A stretch of DNA of 64,000 nucleotides from Nostoc sp. TCL26-01 (GCF_013393945.1 NZ_CP040299.1:62001-126000), one strand, 5' to 3'. Positions 9,031 to 19,400 are shown, counted from the stretch's first letter. The notes: generated by a model from the letters alone, not told the origin. Translations and numbers: made by a program.

Positions 9031-10744
9031 AGCTTATGCCTCCCTGACATTGCTGCTGTAACTGCTGGTTCCAAGAAGTATTCGGCTCTAACTGTTTGGC
9101 ATGAGATAGAGTTTTGTGAAGTTCTATAGTTGCTACTTTGGGCATTGCAACAATGACTTTTGGTACGTTTTTGAGAAATTCCACAGGTGCGGGCGCGTGT
9201 TCGCTGTCAGATACCAAATATAGAGTTCTCTGTTTATGAGGAGAGTTTAAAACTGCCAGGGACATAGCCTCAATAGGTGTAGAAACTAGCATTGCTATCT
9301 TGATGGGGTTGTCCAAGTCACCCCCCATACTCAAGTGAAACCAACCAGGTGTAGACATCAAACGTCCCTTGCTGTTGCTGGCAGTACAAAAACTAAAAGC
9401 ATCATTGGTCGCCCTTGGTGGATGCAAATATGCCCCTGTCACTTCAGAGGCAAGACTACGTGCTAGAAATACTGCTTTACCAGTAATATTTGCATATATC
9501 AATCCACGCTTGTACAAAGTATCTACAAATTTTGGCGGAAGAGAGCGATCGCGTGTCAAGTATTGCTCAATTTCCGCCCACCGATGATGAGCCGGTGTAG
9601 GTGCAACAAATATAGATGGAGGAATCTGTTGAGCAATATTTAAAGCTTGTCTTCTGGCGTGGTGAGTAACCGCAGCCAGCATCCCCGCTTCCCCAAAGCA
9701 ATCCCGCAACCAGACAACTGCATCATCGAAAGTACACTGCTTAACCTGAATTACCAATTCCAACGCACCTTTACCAATGCTGTTGTGCAAATCATCGTGA
9801 AACGAAGAGTTGTTAATGGTGATTATGTGGTGGGTTGATAACCACTGATTCCGCTTGTCTTGGTTTAAACCCAGTTCATCAGCCACAACTTCCAAGGGTA
9901 AATCTTGTAGAAGCTTAATGTCCTGACGTAGAGCTTGTAATTCTTTTTCTAAATTAGCCCTGAGTTTTTCACTTCTGGATGCCGTTTCCTCCAATTCAGC
10001 TTTTTGTCTGAGCAAGCGATCGCGATCGCTTAATTGGTAGTTGATGATCTCTAGCTTTGGACTGAGAGCTTCAATTACCCGTTCTCGGTAGGATTCGCTG
10101 GCTTCATGTATTCGAGGTTTAGGCAGATGACTCTCCAAGTCGAGGATTTCCGAATCGCGGGATACTGCGGCGTAATATTTCTTAACTGAGGTATAGGTAG
10201 CAGCACTACCTTTAATACCGCGAGAGATACCCAAATGTGCAACAGCATCGGCAAAACTATCTTGCAGTTGAGAGAGCTTTTCTCTAGTGCCAAACAAGGC
10301 GCGACAGTTGAGCTTGCCTTGCTCGTCCAGTGGCACAATGTAAGCGTGAACGTGGGGCGTAATTTCGTCTAAGTGCAATTCAGCTTTCAGTAAGCGATCG
10401 CCCCAAGCAGAACATAACCATGTGACTGTTGCTTGTACAAAGTCATCTAAACGCTGTTTGTCATGTGTTTCCGCCTCAAAAAGTCCTTCAGGATGAAAAT
10501 AATCAGCACTGGCACTTAGTAGCATTTCCACTGCCAGAACAGCATTTGAGCGAATTGTTTGCAACCCGATTTTGTCTTTCACCAAAGTTACTAAATTGGC
10601 GTTGTCAGAACTCCCAAAGAGCGTAACGTTTGTTACTGCTGGGTTTGCATTGGGCGTGTTTCTAGCTCTGGCTGTGTGAGCTTCATTGCCTCCTAACAAC
10701 CCCCAGCTTTTAATTTTTTGTATTCTACAGACTGCTAGCGGCAT
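9014..10744 (-). CDS. MobV-type relaxase fused to a primase-like C-terminus
   Basis: The N-terminal third is a Mob_Pre relaxase: the opening CRIQKIKSWGLLGGNEAHTARAR is classical, and the metal-binding histidine motif reads HLDEITPHVHAYIVP. It would nick one strand at an oriT to start plasmid transfer. A coiled coil (about residues 225-275) follows. Next comes a region like the CHC2-type domain of primases (GKGALELVIQVKQCTFDDAVVWL) without obvious zinc cysteines, then a DUF3991/Toprim-like tail (TPIEAMSLAVL and LVSDSEHAP as candidate acidic motifs). Such fusions occur in cyanobacterial mobilizable plasmids. The downstream membrane TPR gene overlaps its end. Confidence 0.9.
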   Translation of the reverse strand: MPLAVCRIQKIKSWGLLGGNEAHTARARNTPNANPAVTNVTLFGSSDNANLVTLVKDKIGLQTIRSNAVLAVEMLLSASADYFHPEGLFEAETHDKQRLDDFVQATVTWLCSAWGDRLLKAELHLDEITPHVHAYIVPLDEQGKLNCRALFGTREKLSQLQDSFADAVAHLGISRGIKGSAATYTSVKKYYAAVSRDSEILDLESHLPKPRIHEASESYRERVIEALSPKLEIINYQLSDRDRLLRQKAELEETASRSEKLRANLEKELQALRQDIKLLQDLPLEVVADELGLNQDKRNQWLSTHHIITINNSSFHDDLHNSIGKGALELVIQVKQCTFDDAVVWLRDCFGEAGMLAAVTHHARRQALNIAQQIPPSIFVAPTPAHHRWAEIEQYLTRDRSLPPKFVDTLYKRGLIYANITGKAVFLARSLASEVTGAYLHPPRATNDAFSFCTASNSKGRLMSTPGWFHLSMGGDLDNPIKIAMLVSTPIEAMSLAVLNSPHKQRTLYLVSDSEHAPAPVEFLKNVPKVIVAMPKVATIELHKTLSHAKQLEPNTSWNQQLQQQCQGGISYVALG

Positions 10745-11200
10745 AAGACAGGCGTTTCATGCAAATAATCTGTTGATACATCCATCAATCACATAATTTC
10801 ACCGAAATGTAATTATCACATTACGGTAATTTAAATTGCATTAAAATCTAACGTAGTTATAAAAAACTAGGTCAATTTTTTTATAAAACTTCTGTGTATT
10901 TTAACTGAAAAAATTGTTATTGTAGGGGCTATTAATAGTTGCAATTAGCAGTAGCATATTTGCCAAAATAGTGTAATTATACACAAAAATATTTTAATAA
11001 TCTGTCGCTGTAATTATTTCCCAATAAGAGCTTCAGCAATTTTTACCCTTAGTCAGCTAGTGAAGCAACTTATATAAACTGGATTAATTTTTATACAGAT
11101 TTATTTAGTGCTGTCTAGAGTATTAGAGAATCTGTCTGTTGTTTAATGACAGGCTTCATTAAAAATTAGTTACTAAAAGAAGAAACTAATTTTGGGATTT
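10745..11200. other. Intergenic region upstream of relaxase; possible oriT
   Basis: About 455 bp between the divergent relaxase and the 115-residue gene. A set of alternating 5-bp arms, GTAAT (10809), ATTAC (10820) and GTAAT (10826), forms nested hairpins just upstream of the relaxase start, where MobV plasmids usually carry oriT. The rest is AT-rich without a clear gene. The oriT call is a positional inference. Confidence 0.3.
11162..11193. repeat. Perfect 10-bp inverted repeat
   Basis: AAAATTAGTT (11162-11171) and AACTAATTTT (11184-11193) are exact inverse copies with a 12-bp spacer, ending 7 bp before the ATG at 11201. It could be an operator or a leader hairpin covering the ribosome binding site. 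No T-run follows, so a terminator is unlikely. Confidence 0.6.
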
Positions 11201-11545
11201 ATGGACAGCTTAATTGAGTTAATAAATGTTCAAGCGCAAAATATTTTCTTTTCGTTTATAAGTAAAACTAATGACTATTGCTTGAGCCTCAAGAAGCTAA
11301 GTTTTAAATCGGCAGTAAATATGAAGTCCGAATTTTATGATGGCAAGCAAAATAATTGTTTAGTATTTTTCTGCCATCAATTGTGTAGTGAGTTCACAAT
11401 TCAAATTTTCAATAATGGGTATATTTTTTCGCTATTTAATCTGGACGGTGTACGAGCTTTTTTATCGAAACAACATTTGACTCAACATTTATGTGCTGAT
11501 ATTAAAGCTCCGATTATTCCAATTGAACTCAAAGCCTTGCTGTAA
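11201..11545 (+). CDS. Hypothetical protein, 114 residues
   Basis: The ATG at 11201 is preferred over a TTG three codons upstream. The protein (MDSLIELINVQAQNIFFSFI...) has mixed helix and strand composition and no motif I recognise. It lies between the relaxase and the partition operon on the plus strand. The perfect inverted repeat directly before its start suggests regulation. It may be a small plasmid regulator, but the sequence does not show this. Confidence 0.5.
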   Translation: MDSLIELINVQAQNIFFSFISKTNDYCLSLKKLSFKSAVNMKSEFYDGKQNNCLVFFCHQLCSEFTIQIFNNGYIFSLFNLDGVRAFLSKQHLTQHLCADIKAPIIPIELKALL

Positions 11546-11587
11546 GCATCTTATAGATTTTTCCAGTATTTATTTTTGGTGTAGCCA

Positions 11588-11684
11588 ACTGGAGCTAAAT
11601 GGAGCCAGAAAAAAAAATTAATTACATAAGCTCTGTTAATAATTCGGCTCCAAGTGTCTTCAAAAGACTCCATTTGACTCCAAA
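11588..11684 (+). promoter_or_regulatory. Candidate partition centromere/operator (parC-like)
   Basis: Five copies of a TGGAG(C/T) half-site lie just upstream of the parM-like gene: TGGAGC at 11590 and 11600, and the inverse GCTCCA at 11647, GACTCCA at 11666 and 11676. Neighbouring copies within each cluster are exactly 10 bp apart, one helical turn, as expected for binding by a ribbon-helix-helix ParR. The two clusters have opposite orientation with an AT-rich spacer. Confidence 0.55.
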
Positions 11685-11718
11685 TTTAGGATTAAAAAAT
11701 TAACTCTGATTTATATCC

Positions 11719-12873
11719 ATGAAAAAAAAGACTCAGACTATGAATAATCTTGATATTCCTCCCCTCGTTATTCTTGCCTTAGATTTTGGAGGAAGCGGTA
11801 CAAAAGGAATTTACTCTTTATGTGGCAGTTCTGAAATATATTCGCTGTTCATGGAACCGGAAGTAGGGGATGTGACAGTGGAATCGGTTAAAACTCACGA
11901 ACAGAATTTGATGGGAGCAACTGATCCAGAGAATAGGGTGTGGGTGTCTGTCAATGGTAAGACAAAGGTAGTAGGATATTTAGCTCAAAGCAAGTTCCAC
12001 GCTAATACAGGATTAGTTGAGTTGAAGTACGAGCGGGCTGTTTATAAAACATTAGCCGCAATTTGGGTAGTTAAGGAGAAACTGAACCTGCCAGCCAAAA
12101 TGAGACTTTTTCTTTCAGTTCTGCTACCTCCTGGGGAATTTGAAAACAAAGTTGAATTTGAACGATTAGTGCGGACATTTGGTAGCAATTACTCAGCAGT
12201 TGGCTCGCAAATGCAGGTAGAGTGTCTAATGTTTAAATGCTTACCAGAAGGTGCAGGAGTATTTTTATCGCACCAAAAGCGTGTGGGACAGGCATTAAAA
12301 CAGAGAGTATGCGCGGTGGTGATGCTTGGCTTTCGCAATGCGTCAGTTTTAATTTCTCACAGAGGCATTGTGTCCAAGGAAGGAAAAATGTCAGATTTAG
12401 GCATGGTGAGGATGCTGGAAAAAGTAGTGGGCGCAACATCAGGGCAAACCGTGGAACGCTTGACAAAAGCGATCGCTGAAGCAGGAAGTGACATTGACAC
12501 TCGTCCTCTAGTGCGGGTTTTGCGTTCTCGCAGTAGAGAAGGACGAACATCTGAGTTAACAAAGATTCTCCAGGTAATTAGGACAGCTCGACATGAATAT
12601 GTTGCAGCCTTGACGAGTTGGCTAGATCAAGTTGTGCCGCCAGATGTAGAAGAAATATTATTTTGTGGTGGCACTGCGGATTATCTAAAAAAAGAATTGA
12701 ATTCACACTACCCAGCAATACCTTGCATATTTTCTGGTGTTTCTATTCCCAAAAACTTAGATAAATACTCCCTTGGTAATCGCTTGGCAGATGTATATAG
12801 TGCATTTTTGTATTTCGACGAAAGAGTGAAACACCATTTTGCTGATCATGCTGAGGTTATCAGCCATGTCTAA
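11719..12873 (+). CDS. parM: ParM/StbA-like actin-type plasmid partition ATPase
   Basis: The protein shows actin-fold signatures: phosphate-1 loop LALDFGGSGTKGIYSL near residue 19 and the adenosine motif ILFCGGTADYLKKEL near residue 312. The length of 384 residues is in the range of plasmid ParM-like filaments, which push plasmid copies apart. The next gene overlaps its stop (ATGTCTAA) and encodes a small basic protein, and clustered 10-bp-spaced repeats lie upstream. This gives the usual parC-parM-parR order of a type II segregation locus. Assignment to ParM rather than another actin-like family rests on motifs and context. Confidence 0.82.
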   Translation: MKKKTQTMNNLDIPPLVILALDFGGSGTKGIYSLCGSSEIYSLFMEPEVGDVTVESVKTHEQNLMGATDPENRVWVSVNGKTKVVGYLAQSKFHANTGLVELKYERAVYKTLAAIWVVKEKLNLPAKMRLFLSVLLPPGEFENKVEFERLVRTFGSNYSAVGSQMQVECLMFKCLPEGAGVFLSHQKRVGQALKQRVCAVVMLGFRNASVLISHRGIVSKEGKMSDLGMVRMLEKVVGATSGQTVERLTKAIAEAGSDIDTRPLVRVLRSRSREGRTSELTKILQVIRTARHEYVAALTSWLDQVVPPDVEEILFCGGTADYLKKELNSHYPAIPCIFSGVSIPKNLDKYSLGNRLADVYSAFLYFDERVKHHFADHAEVISHV

Positions 12874-13282
12874 GCAAACTCGGATAAATTTTCGCTGGCG
12901 GTATCAGCCGCGCAATGAGATGGATGCGTTAATGCTTGACTACATTGCTGCTAGTAGTGTTAGAGATACTACGGAAATGATATTGCTAGCACTAAGAGCA
13001 TTCTGGCTACCAATGGCTGTTGCTAACTCCTCAAAATTTGATGAAGCTGCAAAACAACGGATAGTCACTGACGCTTACCAAACATTCCTACACCAACTGA
13101 GGCAGATTTACGCCACCGCAGGGTTATCTCATTTGCGTTTGACTTCTAATCCAGAGCGATCGCCCTCACCAAACGACTCCAAATCTCATACCCAGCCTGT
13201 ACAAAGTCTTCCCACTATCGAGGAACAAAAAGAGATGATAGGACAGTTTGATTATGACATCAATTCTTTTGAAAACTGGTAA
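12866..13282 (+). CDS. ParR-like partition adaptor
   Basis: The ATG at 12866 overlaps the stop codon of the parM-like gene by 8 bp, so translation is coupled; an upstream start in the same frame would lie deep inside parM. The 138-residue product opens with a strand and two helices (TRINFRWRYQP, then MDALMLDYIAASSVRDTTEMILLALRAF), a pattern fitting a ribbon-helix-helix DNA-binding fold. It has a polar, Ser/Pro-rich tail ending in FDYDINSFENW; in ParR proteins an acidic tail contacts ParM. Sequence similarity alone would not identify it. Confidence 0.65.
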   Translation: MSKQTRINFRWRYQPRNEMDALMLDYIAASSVRDTTEMILLALRAFWLPMAVANSSKFDEAAKQRIVTDAYQTFLHQLRQIYATAGLSHLRLTSNPERSPSPNDSKSHTQPVQSLPTIEEQKEMIGQFDYDINSFENW

Positions 13283-13690
13283 GTCAGTTAATAAAACCGA
13301 TTCACTGCATTGCTGATCAATATAGTAGGAACTTTTGATTTTTGAATTTACTTGGGTAGTGAGAAAATAGGCAATAAGCTTCTTAATTTTTGAACTTTTT
13401 CAAATTAAATACGAGGTGTTTAAGTAGTTCCTAAAATTAAATTAAGTGGTGTAGATAAGGAACAGAAAAACAATGTATTTAATTAACTTTCTCATTTCTA
13501 CTTCTATAAAAATCTTATTTGATTTTTGTTGACGTAGCCTGCGCTCGCGCATACAAACTCAGTACAAATCCAAATTGATTCTCTACTCCTTACTGCCAAG
13601 TTACGCAAGTCAGTTCCATAATCAAAGCGAATTACTATACCACTCACTAAATTGTCCAGTTACTACTTCCATCAAAAACAAATTGGCATT
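13283..13690. other. Intergenic region, no gene seen
   Basis: About 400 bp between the partition operon and the ParA-like gene. A dispersed TGCGCTCGCGCA palindrome lies near 13540. No promoter, terminator or small gene could be supported. Confidence 0.4.
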
Positions 13691-14932
13691 ATGACTTTTA
13701 CAGCACCAACCCCAAATCCAGAAAAAAGAAAAAGAGGCAGACCGAGAAAGAATCCTAGTAATAACCTTAACCAGTCATCAAACTCCCAATTACACAATGA
13801 TGCTATGTCTACAATCAATGAAAATCTCCAAAGAGAAGATGTCACTTGGGAACGAGAAATAGAAAATAATTCGACTTCTTTAGATACTAGTATCCAAAGA
13901 TTGGATGTCATAGATACTCAAGATGCTTTACCGCTAGAAGTAGTAGATAATCCAACTTTTTTAGATAGCAATATCCAAGAATTGGATGCCATAGATACTC
14001 AAGATAGTTTGCCGCTAGAAGTATTAAATAATTCGACTCCATTAGATGCCAATATCCAAGGATTGGATGCCACAGATACTAGAGAAATTTTAGAGCTAGA
14101 AGTGGCAAATGTTGGTAACTCTGATGTATTACTTGAATTAACAGCAGATGTAACAGCGAATGAAATTCCAGAGGAATTACAGCTACCAAAATCTGGTCAT
14201 GACCAAGTTAACCTGAACCAGCCAGAAAAAAGTTTTAAAGTCTCTACAACTATTCACATTGTAGATGGTGAAAAAGGAGGTGCTGGTAAATCATTCTTAT
14301 CGAGAGCATTTATAGAGTATTGCACCTCAATTGGTCATAGCGTCGCAATTGTAGATGCGGATACAAGTAACCAGGATATTGTCAACATTTACGGCAGTGT
14401 AGAAACGGCATTTTTCAGTGATGATGAGAAGCTAGCTAAAGAAGCAGACACAATATTTGATTTGGCATTTGAAAATTCAGTAATCGTGAATTTACCTGCT
14501 CAAGTTTACTCCAAAGTGACTAATTGGATAAAAAGTAATAATCTGACTGAAATAGGCAAGGAAAATTCGATTAAATTTGTTAAATGGTTTGTGTGTACTG
14601 GTGGAGTTGATTCGGTAAATTTCTTTCTCCAGTCTTTAGACGATTTGGGAGACAGCATACTCCACGTATTCGTGAAAAATTTGGGATTATGTGATGACTG
14701 GAAATATATTCAGGAGATGCCAGAGTTTGTAGCAGCTCAAACTAAATATAATTTCATCGTCATGGACTTTCCCAAGTTTCCCTTTTGGGAGCGGAACATG
14801 GTTGACCGATTGGGAGTGACTTTTGAAGCAGCGATCGCCCATCCTGATCTCAAGGTGATATCAAAGCAACGAGTCAAGAACTTCCTCAAAGAAGCCTATG
14901 CAGCCTTTGCTGGTACGGGGTTAGTGCAATGA
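13691..14932 (+). CDS. ParA/MinD-like ATPase with AT-hook and N-terminal repeats
   Basis: The start at 13691 (MTFTAPTPNPEKRKR) is chosen because an AT-hook, KRKRGRPRKNP, follows at once. Next come three imperfect 27-residue repeats (13865-14107) with the pattern LDxxIQxLDxxDTQD. The C-terminal half is a P-loop domain with the deviant Walker A VDGEKGGAGKS and a Walker A' like IVDADTSNQD, typical of ParA/MinD. It shares a 4-bp stop/start overlap with the next gene, so the two form an operon. ParA-like proteins on mobilizable plasmids act in partition or, as MobD-type proteins, near relaxases; which applies here is unknown. Confidence 0.8.
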   Translation: MTFTAPTPNPEKRKRGRPRKNPSNNLNQSSNSQLHNDAMSTINENLQREDVTWEREIENNSTSLDTSIQRLDVIDTQDALPLEVVDNPTFLDSNIQELDAIDTQDSLPLEVLNNSTPLDANIQGLDATDTREILELEVANVGNSDVLLELTADVTANEIPEELQLPKSGHDQVNLNQPEKSFKVSTTIHIVDGEKGGAGKSFLSRAFIEYCTSIGHSVAIVDADTSNQDIVNIYGSVETAFFSDDEKLAKEADTIFDLAFENSVIVNLPAQVYSKVTNWIKSNNLTEIGKENSIKFVKWFVCTGGVDSVNFFLQSLDDLGDSILHVFVKNLGLCDDWKYIQEMPEFVAAQTKYNFIVMDFPKFPFWERNMVDRLGVTFEAAIAHPDLKVISKQRVKNFLKEAYAAFAGTGLVQ

Positions 14933-15687
14933 CAAGCTATGAAGTAGATAAAGTTGACGAAGATTTTTATTCCACACCTGCTGACAGACCACAAAGTAGA
15001 GACGTATTTTATACCGTCGATAAATTACTGGCAGAAGCCTTGCAGGGAAAAAGTGAAGCCTTCAAGCGTCGAGTAATTGATTTTGCCCTTAGTAGCGGCC
15101 TATCTCAAGATGACCCTTTATTTTTAGTGTTGGTTGCGACCGGACAACTGGAAATAATGCTGGAAGATGCACCCGACACTTTGCAGTTGCTATTCAAGAA
15201 CTGGAATCAAGACTTAGCTCGGAACTTGGAGTTAGTGGAACACGTAGCAGTCGAGCGACAGAAGGTTGCTATAGACCGAGCAGCCCACGCCCTCATTCAC
15301 AAAGCACAGCTAGCAGAAGGCAGAAAAATTCTCACCGCCGTATTCCCTGCGGCCCTCTTAATGTTTTTTATCCTGGGTATGGGCTTCATTATGGGCATGA
15401 GCATCCCACCTTGGATCACTGGGATGCTGGGTGGAGGATATACAGATGTACAGTCAAACCTCTTGACTTGGGAAGAATTAGAGGCCAAGAATTGGGCGAT
15501 GTCCAAGGAGGGTAAGTTTGCCAAGAACTTAATCGAATGGAACAAAGGCTACCTAGAAAACGGACAGTGCCTCAAGGATGTGCAGAAGCTAGGTATCGTC
15601 TTGTCCCAGTACGGACGTAAGGCCAAATCAGGGCATTGTCTCATCTGGGCTGTCCCACCAGAGAAGCGTAAATTTGTTGAGCCATAA
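14929..15687 (+). CDS. Membrane protein of unknown function, operon with ParA-like gene
   Basis: A 252-residue protein. The N-terminal half is helical and charged, including LLAEALQGKSEAFKRRVIDFALSSGL. One or two membrane helices follow (ILTAVFPAALLMFFILGMGF, about residues 135-165), then a polar C-terminus with CLKDVQKLGIVLSQYGRKAKSGHCLIWAV. It overlaps the ParA-like gene by 4 bp, suggesting coupled expression and a joint task. It may belong to a cyanobacterial plasmid family with a DUF number (I think of DUF6753), but I cannot confirm this. Confidence 0.7.
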   Translation: MTSYEVDKVDEDFYSTPADRPQSRDVFYTVDKLLAEALQGKSEAFKRRVIDFALSSGLSQDDPLFLVLVATGQLEIMLEDAPDTLQLLFKNWNQDLARNLELVEHVAVERQKVAIDRAAHALIHKAQLAEGRKILTAVFPAALLMFFILGMGFIMGMSIPPWITGMLGGGYTDVQSNLLTWEELEAKNWAMSKEGKFAKNLIEWNKGYLENGQCLKDVQKLGIVLSQYGRKAKSGHCLIWAVPPEKRKFVEP

Positions 15688-15896
15688 CATGGCTTTGATG
15701 CTGTAAAGTTGCCAAATACAGCACAAGTCTGAATTTAGAACTCAGAATAACCTACGGCAAGGCTACGCCTACGGAAGTAAGGGACTTCCAACTAAAAAAA
15801 TAACCAATCGCTGTGTAGGCAGGGGGGCAGGCTGACAAGTGTAGGTTTTTAATAAAGCAATGAGTGTTGACTAACGTAATAATCATAGTTTCATCA

Positions 15897-15944
15897 ACCC
15901 CTACACCCCTACACCCTTACACCCTTACACCCCTACACCCTTAC
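15897..15944 (+). repeat. Short tandem repeat, 8-bp unit, 6 copies
   Basis: Six head-to-tail units of ACCC(C/T)TAC, in the order C, C, T, T, C, T at the variable base. This is a short-tandem-repeat element of the type widespread in filamentous cyanobacteria. It is non-coding and lies between two genes. Confidence 0.85.
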
Positions 15945-15995
15945 AACCAAAAGCCAGTCATCTTAAGGGTTTGCGCTGATCTAAGAGCCAACCGC

Positions 15996-16187
15996 CTAAA
16001 ACTCTTCGCCTTCTTCTTGCCAACCGCTTTCTCTCACCTGTTGTTTTTCTTCTATAAGTGCCTTTTGTTCCTGCTCTTCATTGGGATCGTATAAGTCATC
16101 CATACTGAGATATCCCTCACTGAGCAGTTCTTCAGCAGTCATTGATGCTACTAACTGGTATCTGCTTGTTTTGAGTTTCTTTACCAT
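15996..16187 (-). CDS. Small acidic protein, 63 residues
   Basis: MVKKLKTSRYQLVASMTAEE... starts basic and becomes strongly acidic (YDPNEEQEQKALIEEKQQ, ending QEEGEEF). The start at 16187 has a purine-rich AAGAGGCGAAG upstream. It is opposite in strand to its neighbours and diverges from the polymerase-like gene by 281 bp. Its size and charge would suit an antitoxin or anti-sigma-like regulator, but no partner gene is adjacent. Function unknown. Confidence 0.5.
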   Translation of the reverse strand: MVKKLKTSRYQLVASMTAEELLSEGYLSMDDLYDPNEEQEQKALIEEKQQVRESGWQEEGEEF

Positions 16188-16468
16188 CTGCTTCGCCTCT
16201 TGTGCGATACCAATTTCAATTCTAATTTGTATTCACTGATTGTGTGAAACAAATACTGATTAAAAATTAAAAAATCAGCACACATAATCAGAATTTACGC
16301 CTTTAAAGGTAAGCTAATCGTCATTCATTTTTCCAGGATAAGTTGCTTGTAGTAATAGATTCAGCCTTGGCTTTATGCAACTTAAATGCTAATTAGCTTC
16401 TTAGCAAATTTTAGACAATTAATACGATTTCTCCATAAAACTTTTTAATAGTCCCTAGATATGCTTCT

Positions 16469-19400
16469 ATGACTTTAACGCTCAATCATTTTGATACAAA
16501 AACCAAGCAAGATACAGGTGTAAAAGAGAAACTTGAGAACACACTGGCTGAATATTTATTTCCAGGTGTGCAGTTTAGTATTGGCACAGCTTACCCCGAA
16601 GCGACAGTCCCAGAAGACCTGGGAGAGCATAACGGGACGACTCTACAATTTTCGGCAGGTAAGAGGATGTTCTTTGCCGATAACCCTACTGTCCGCCAGC
16701 AACTTTACCCCAACCCTTCAGATGGAGCAGCTTACCCTTTACCTTTTACACCCTGCCGAATTTTTCAGGAATTACGAAACGTTAGAATTTTGGTGGTTGA
16801 TGATACAACCGGAGAAAATGGTGGTGTCATTGCCAACAACGATGCCAAAAAATTGGTCGGTGACTGTAAGGGCTTAATAGATCAGGATTTTGCTAAAGCC
16901 AATAATATAGAACTGCGTGCTTTTCAGTTCAGGCTTGGTATTAAACCTCAAGAAGAAAGCCAAGTGATGCGAATTGCCAAAGGCACGCTTGCACCTACAA
17001 GGCTGGATAAATTTGGAGAGTCTTTCTTGCGGATGGGCGGTAGTGCAAAAACAAGCACTTTGCGTACTAAAACTGGTTACGACATAGTGCTGGCAACCTC
17101 TTCATTCAAAGGTAGGAAAGGAGAAGATGCCATTCAGCCAGGAGAATATATGCTCACTATTGGTTTGGGTGTCAAAGCAGTGGCTCAATATCGGGAACAC
17201 AGTTTAGGGACTCAAATTTTAGTCAATTATCCCAAAGCGGTGAAGCAAGAAATTTTGCCCATTATCAAGCAGCAAGCAGAAAAACTAGCTCAAGACCAAA
17301 AAGACCCAAGACGGCTGGCACTGCGATACGTTGAAACTTACGAACGCCGCAAAGCATTATTGTCCAAAATTATAGGAATTCAACCAAATATTACAGCAGA
17401 TATAGAAGATAAATTTGCCATATTTGATGCTTTAAGTTCTGGCGGTGGAACTACAGATACTCAAGAGGGTGAATATTTGGATAAAGAGCAAAAGGATTTA
17501 TTAATTTACTCATTATTAAAAACTGACTTAGAAAATTATTGTCAAATCATCGAACATCCAAAAGTAATAGCTGAACTTCAAGATTTTGTGCGTAAAGAAT
17601 GGTTTGAAATTGCCACTGGACGCTCTATCAAGTTTACCTCTGGTCTGGCTCAACCAAGTTTAGATTTGCAGAGTGATGAAATCTGCATACCTTATATCAA
17701 AGAGGGAGAAGAAATTATAGTTACTCGTTCGCCATTGATTAACTCGAATGGCGTTATTACTTTAAAAAACAAGCATCTGCCAAAAATGTTGGATGGTTGT
17801 GTCTACATACATCCTAAAACTGCAATGGACAATATGCAGTGTGATTTTGATGGGGATTTACTGGCTTTTGCTCAAGCTAAAGATTTTCCTCAACTAGCAG
17901 CAGAAGTTAAAGAAAAAAATTTACCACAAAATCGTTATCCCGATATCGTCAAGAAAGCTAAAGTTCCGTATCAAGGTAAATTTGAGGAAATTGCTGTATC
18001 AGCAATGGAGAATAAAATTGGAATTATTGCCAATGAAATTCAGAAAAATGTGGCATTGCAATGTGAGATTGATGCAATACCGCACGACGAAAAATATAAA
18101 TACCTTACTCAAGTATCAGCACATTTAGGTAATGTATTGGCTAAATCTCAAGCAGGTAAATTACAAATCCCAGACAAGATACTTCAGCAGATAAGTCAAG
18201 TTACTCAAGTACAAGGTGCAGCGATAGATGATAATCAAGTAGAACATCAATTGCAGGTATTTAAAAAATTATTAAAAGATTGCCTAGCTGAACTTGGTAA
18301 TGAGCTACAAGTAGCTGCTGATGGGCCAAAAAGTGCTTTACGACCTGAAGATTCTATTATTCAATACTGTCAAACTATAACGGCTTACAAAGAAGTAGAG
18401 TGGTTGGCTGATAAAAAAAATCCAGAGGCTTTTACGAATAGAAGTATGAAGACTAATGGCTATAGTCCGATTGATTTAATGATTCAGCAGACAAATCAAA
18501 TTTTTGAACCAAATCAACTTGTAGCCCAACCCGTTGAAAGTTTTAGAAACTTATACCCAGTAGTTGAATATACCCCTGCTCAGAAAGAATACGCTCAAGA
18601 TATAAAAAATAATTACAACTTATCAGTTAGACAACAGATTGAATTAGAAGAACAGAGAAAGCTAGAAATCGGCCCATATATGATTGTTACTTCTCCAACT
18701 AGCGAGAGGATATTAGAAATTACTAATTTAATTAGGTATGAACCAGCTAAAAACCCAGAGTTTTGGCAAAATACACAAATAAATATTCAGATAAAATCGA
18801 GAAAACCAACTCCTAAAATGCCACATCATTTGTTGGCTTGTATTAAATACAATACTCCCGATGGTGCAGAGACAGTTGTACCACTAGGCACAATTAGTTT
18901 CAAATCAGTTCAAGAGCATAATCTCAAGCCTGGAATGGTAATTAATCAGGGTAGTATAAAATTTAAGTTTGGCATTAGTGAGGGTATGATAGATGCCCTT
19001 AAACAGCAAACTCAAGAATATATAGAATCTATAAAAAATAATCTTCAGCCAGTAGAAAAGTTACAGATGGCAGCAGTTATTCACGACGCGAGCCACACAG
19101 AAGAAAGTAGAAAATATTCAGGTTCACGTCGAGCTAGTGTAGCATTTTCTCTTTTCACCGATGAGGTATTAGCTCAACTGAAGCAGTTACAATTTACTAA
19201 TATGAGGGTAATTGGTACTCAGTTTAATGAATATGCTGATAGAAATTTTAGAGGTGAAAAAGTTCCGATTAAATTTGAGAATGCTGCTCACCCCCGTGAC
19301 CCATGCCAAACCTCTCGTTGGGTAACAGTGGAAGGTAAAAAACTTGGTACTGTTGATGCTCGTTCTCCTCATCTGCTTCCTGGATGTGAGGCGATCGCCA

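Noticed and set aside
10745..11200. Iteron-type replication origin
   Set aside because: No set of three or more direct repeats of typical length and no Rep gene next to it; only short nested hairpins were seen.
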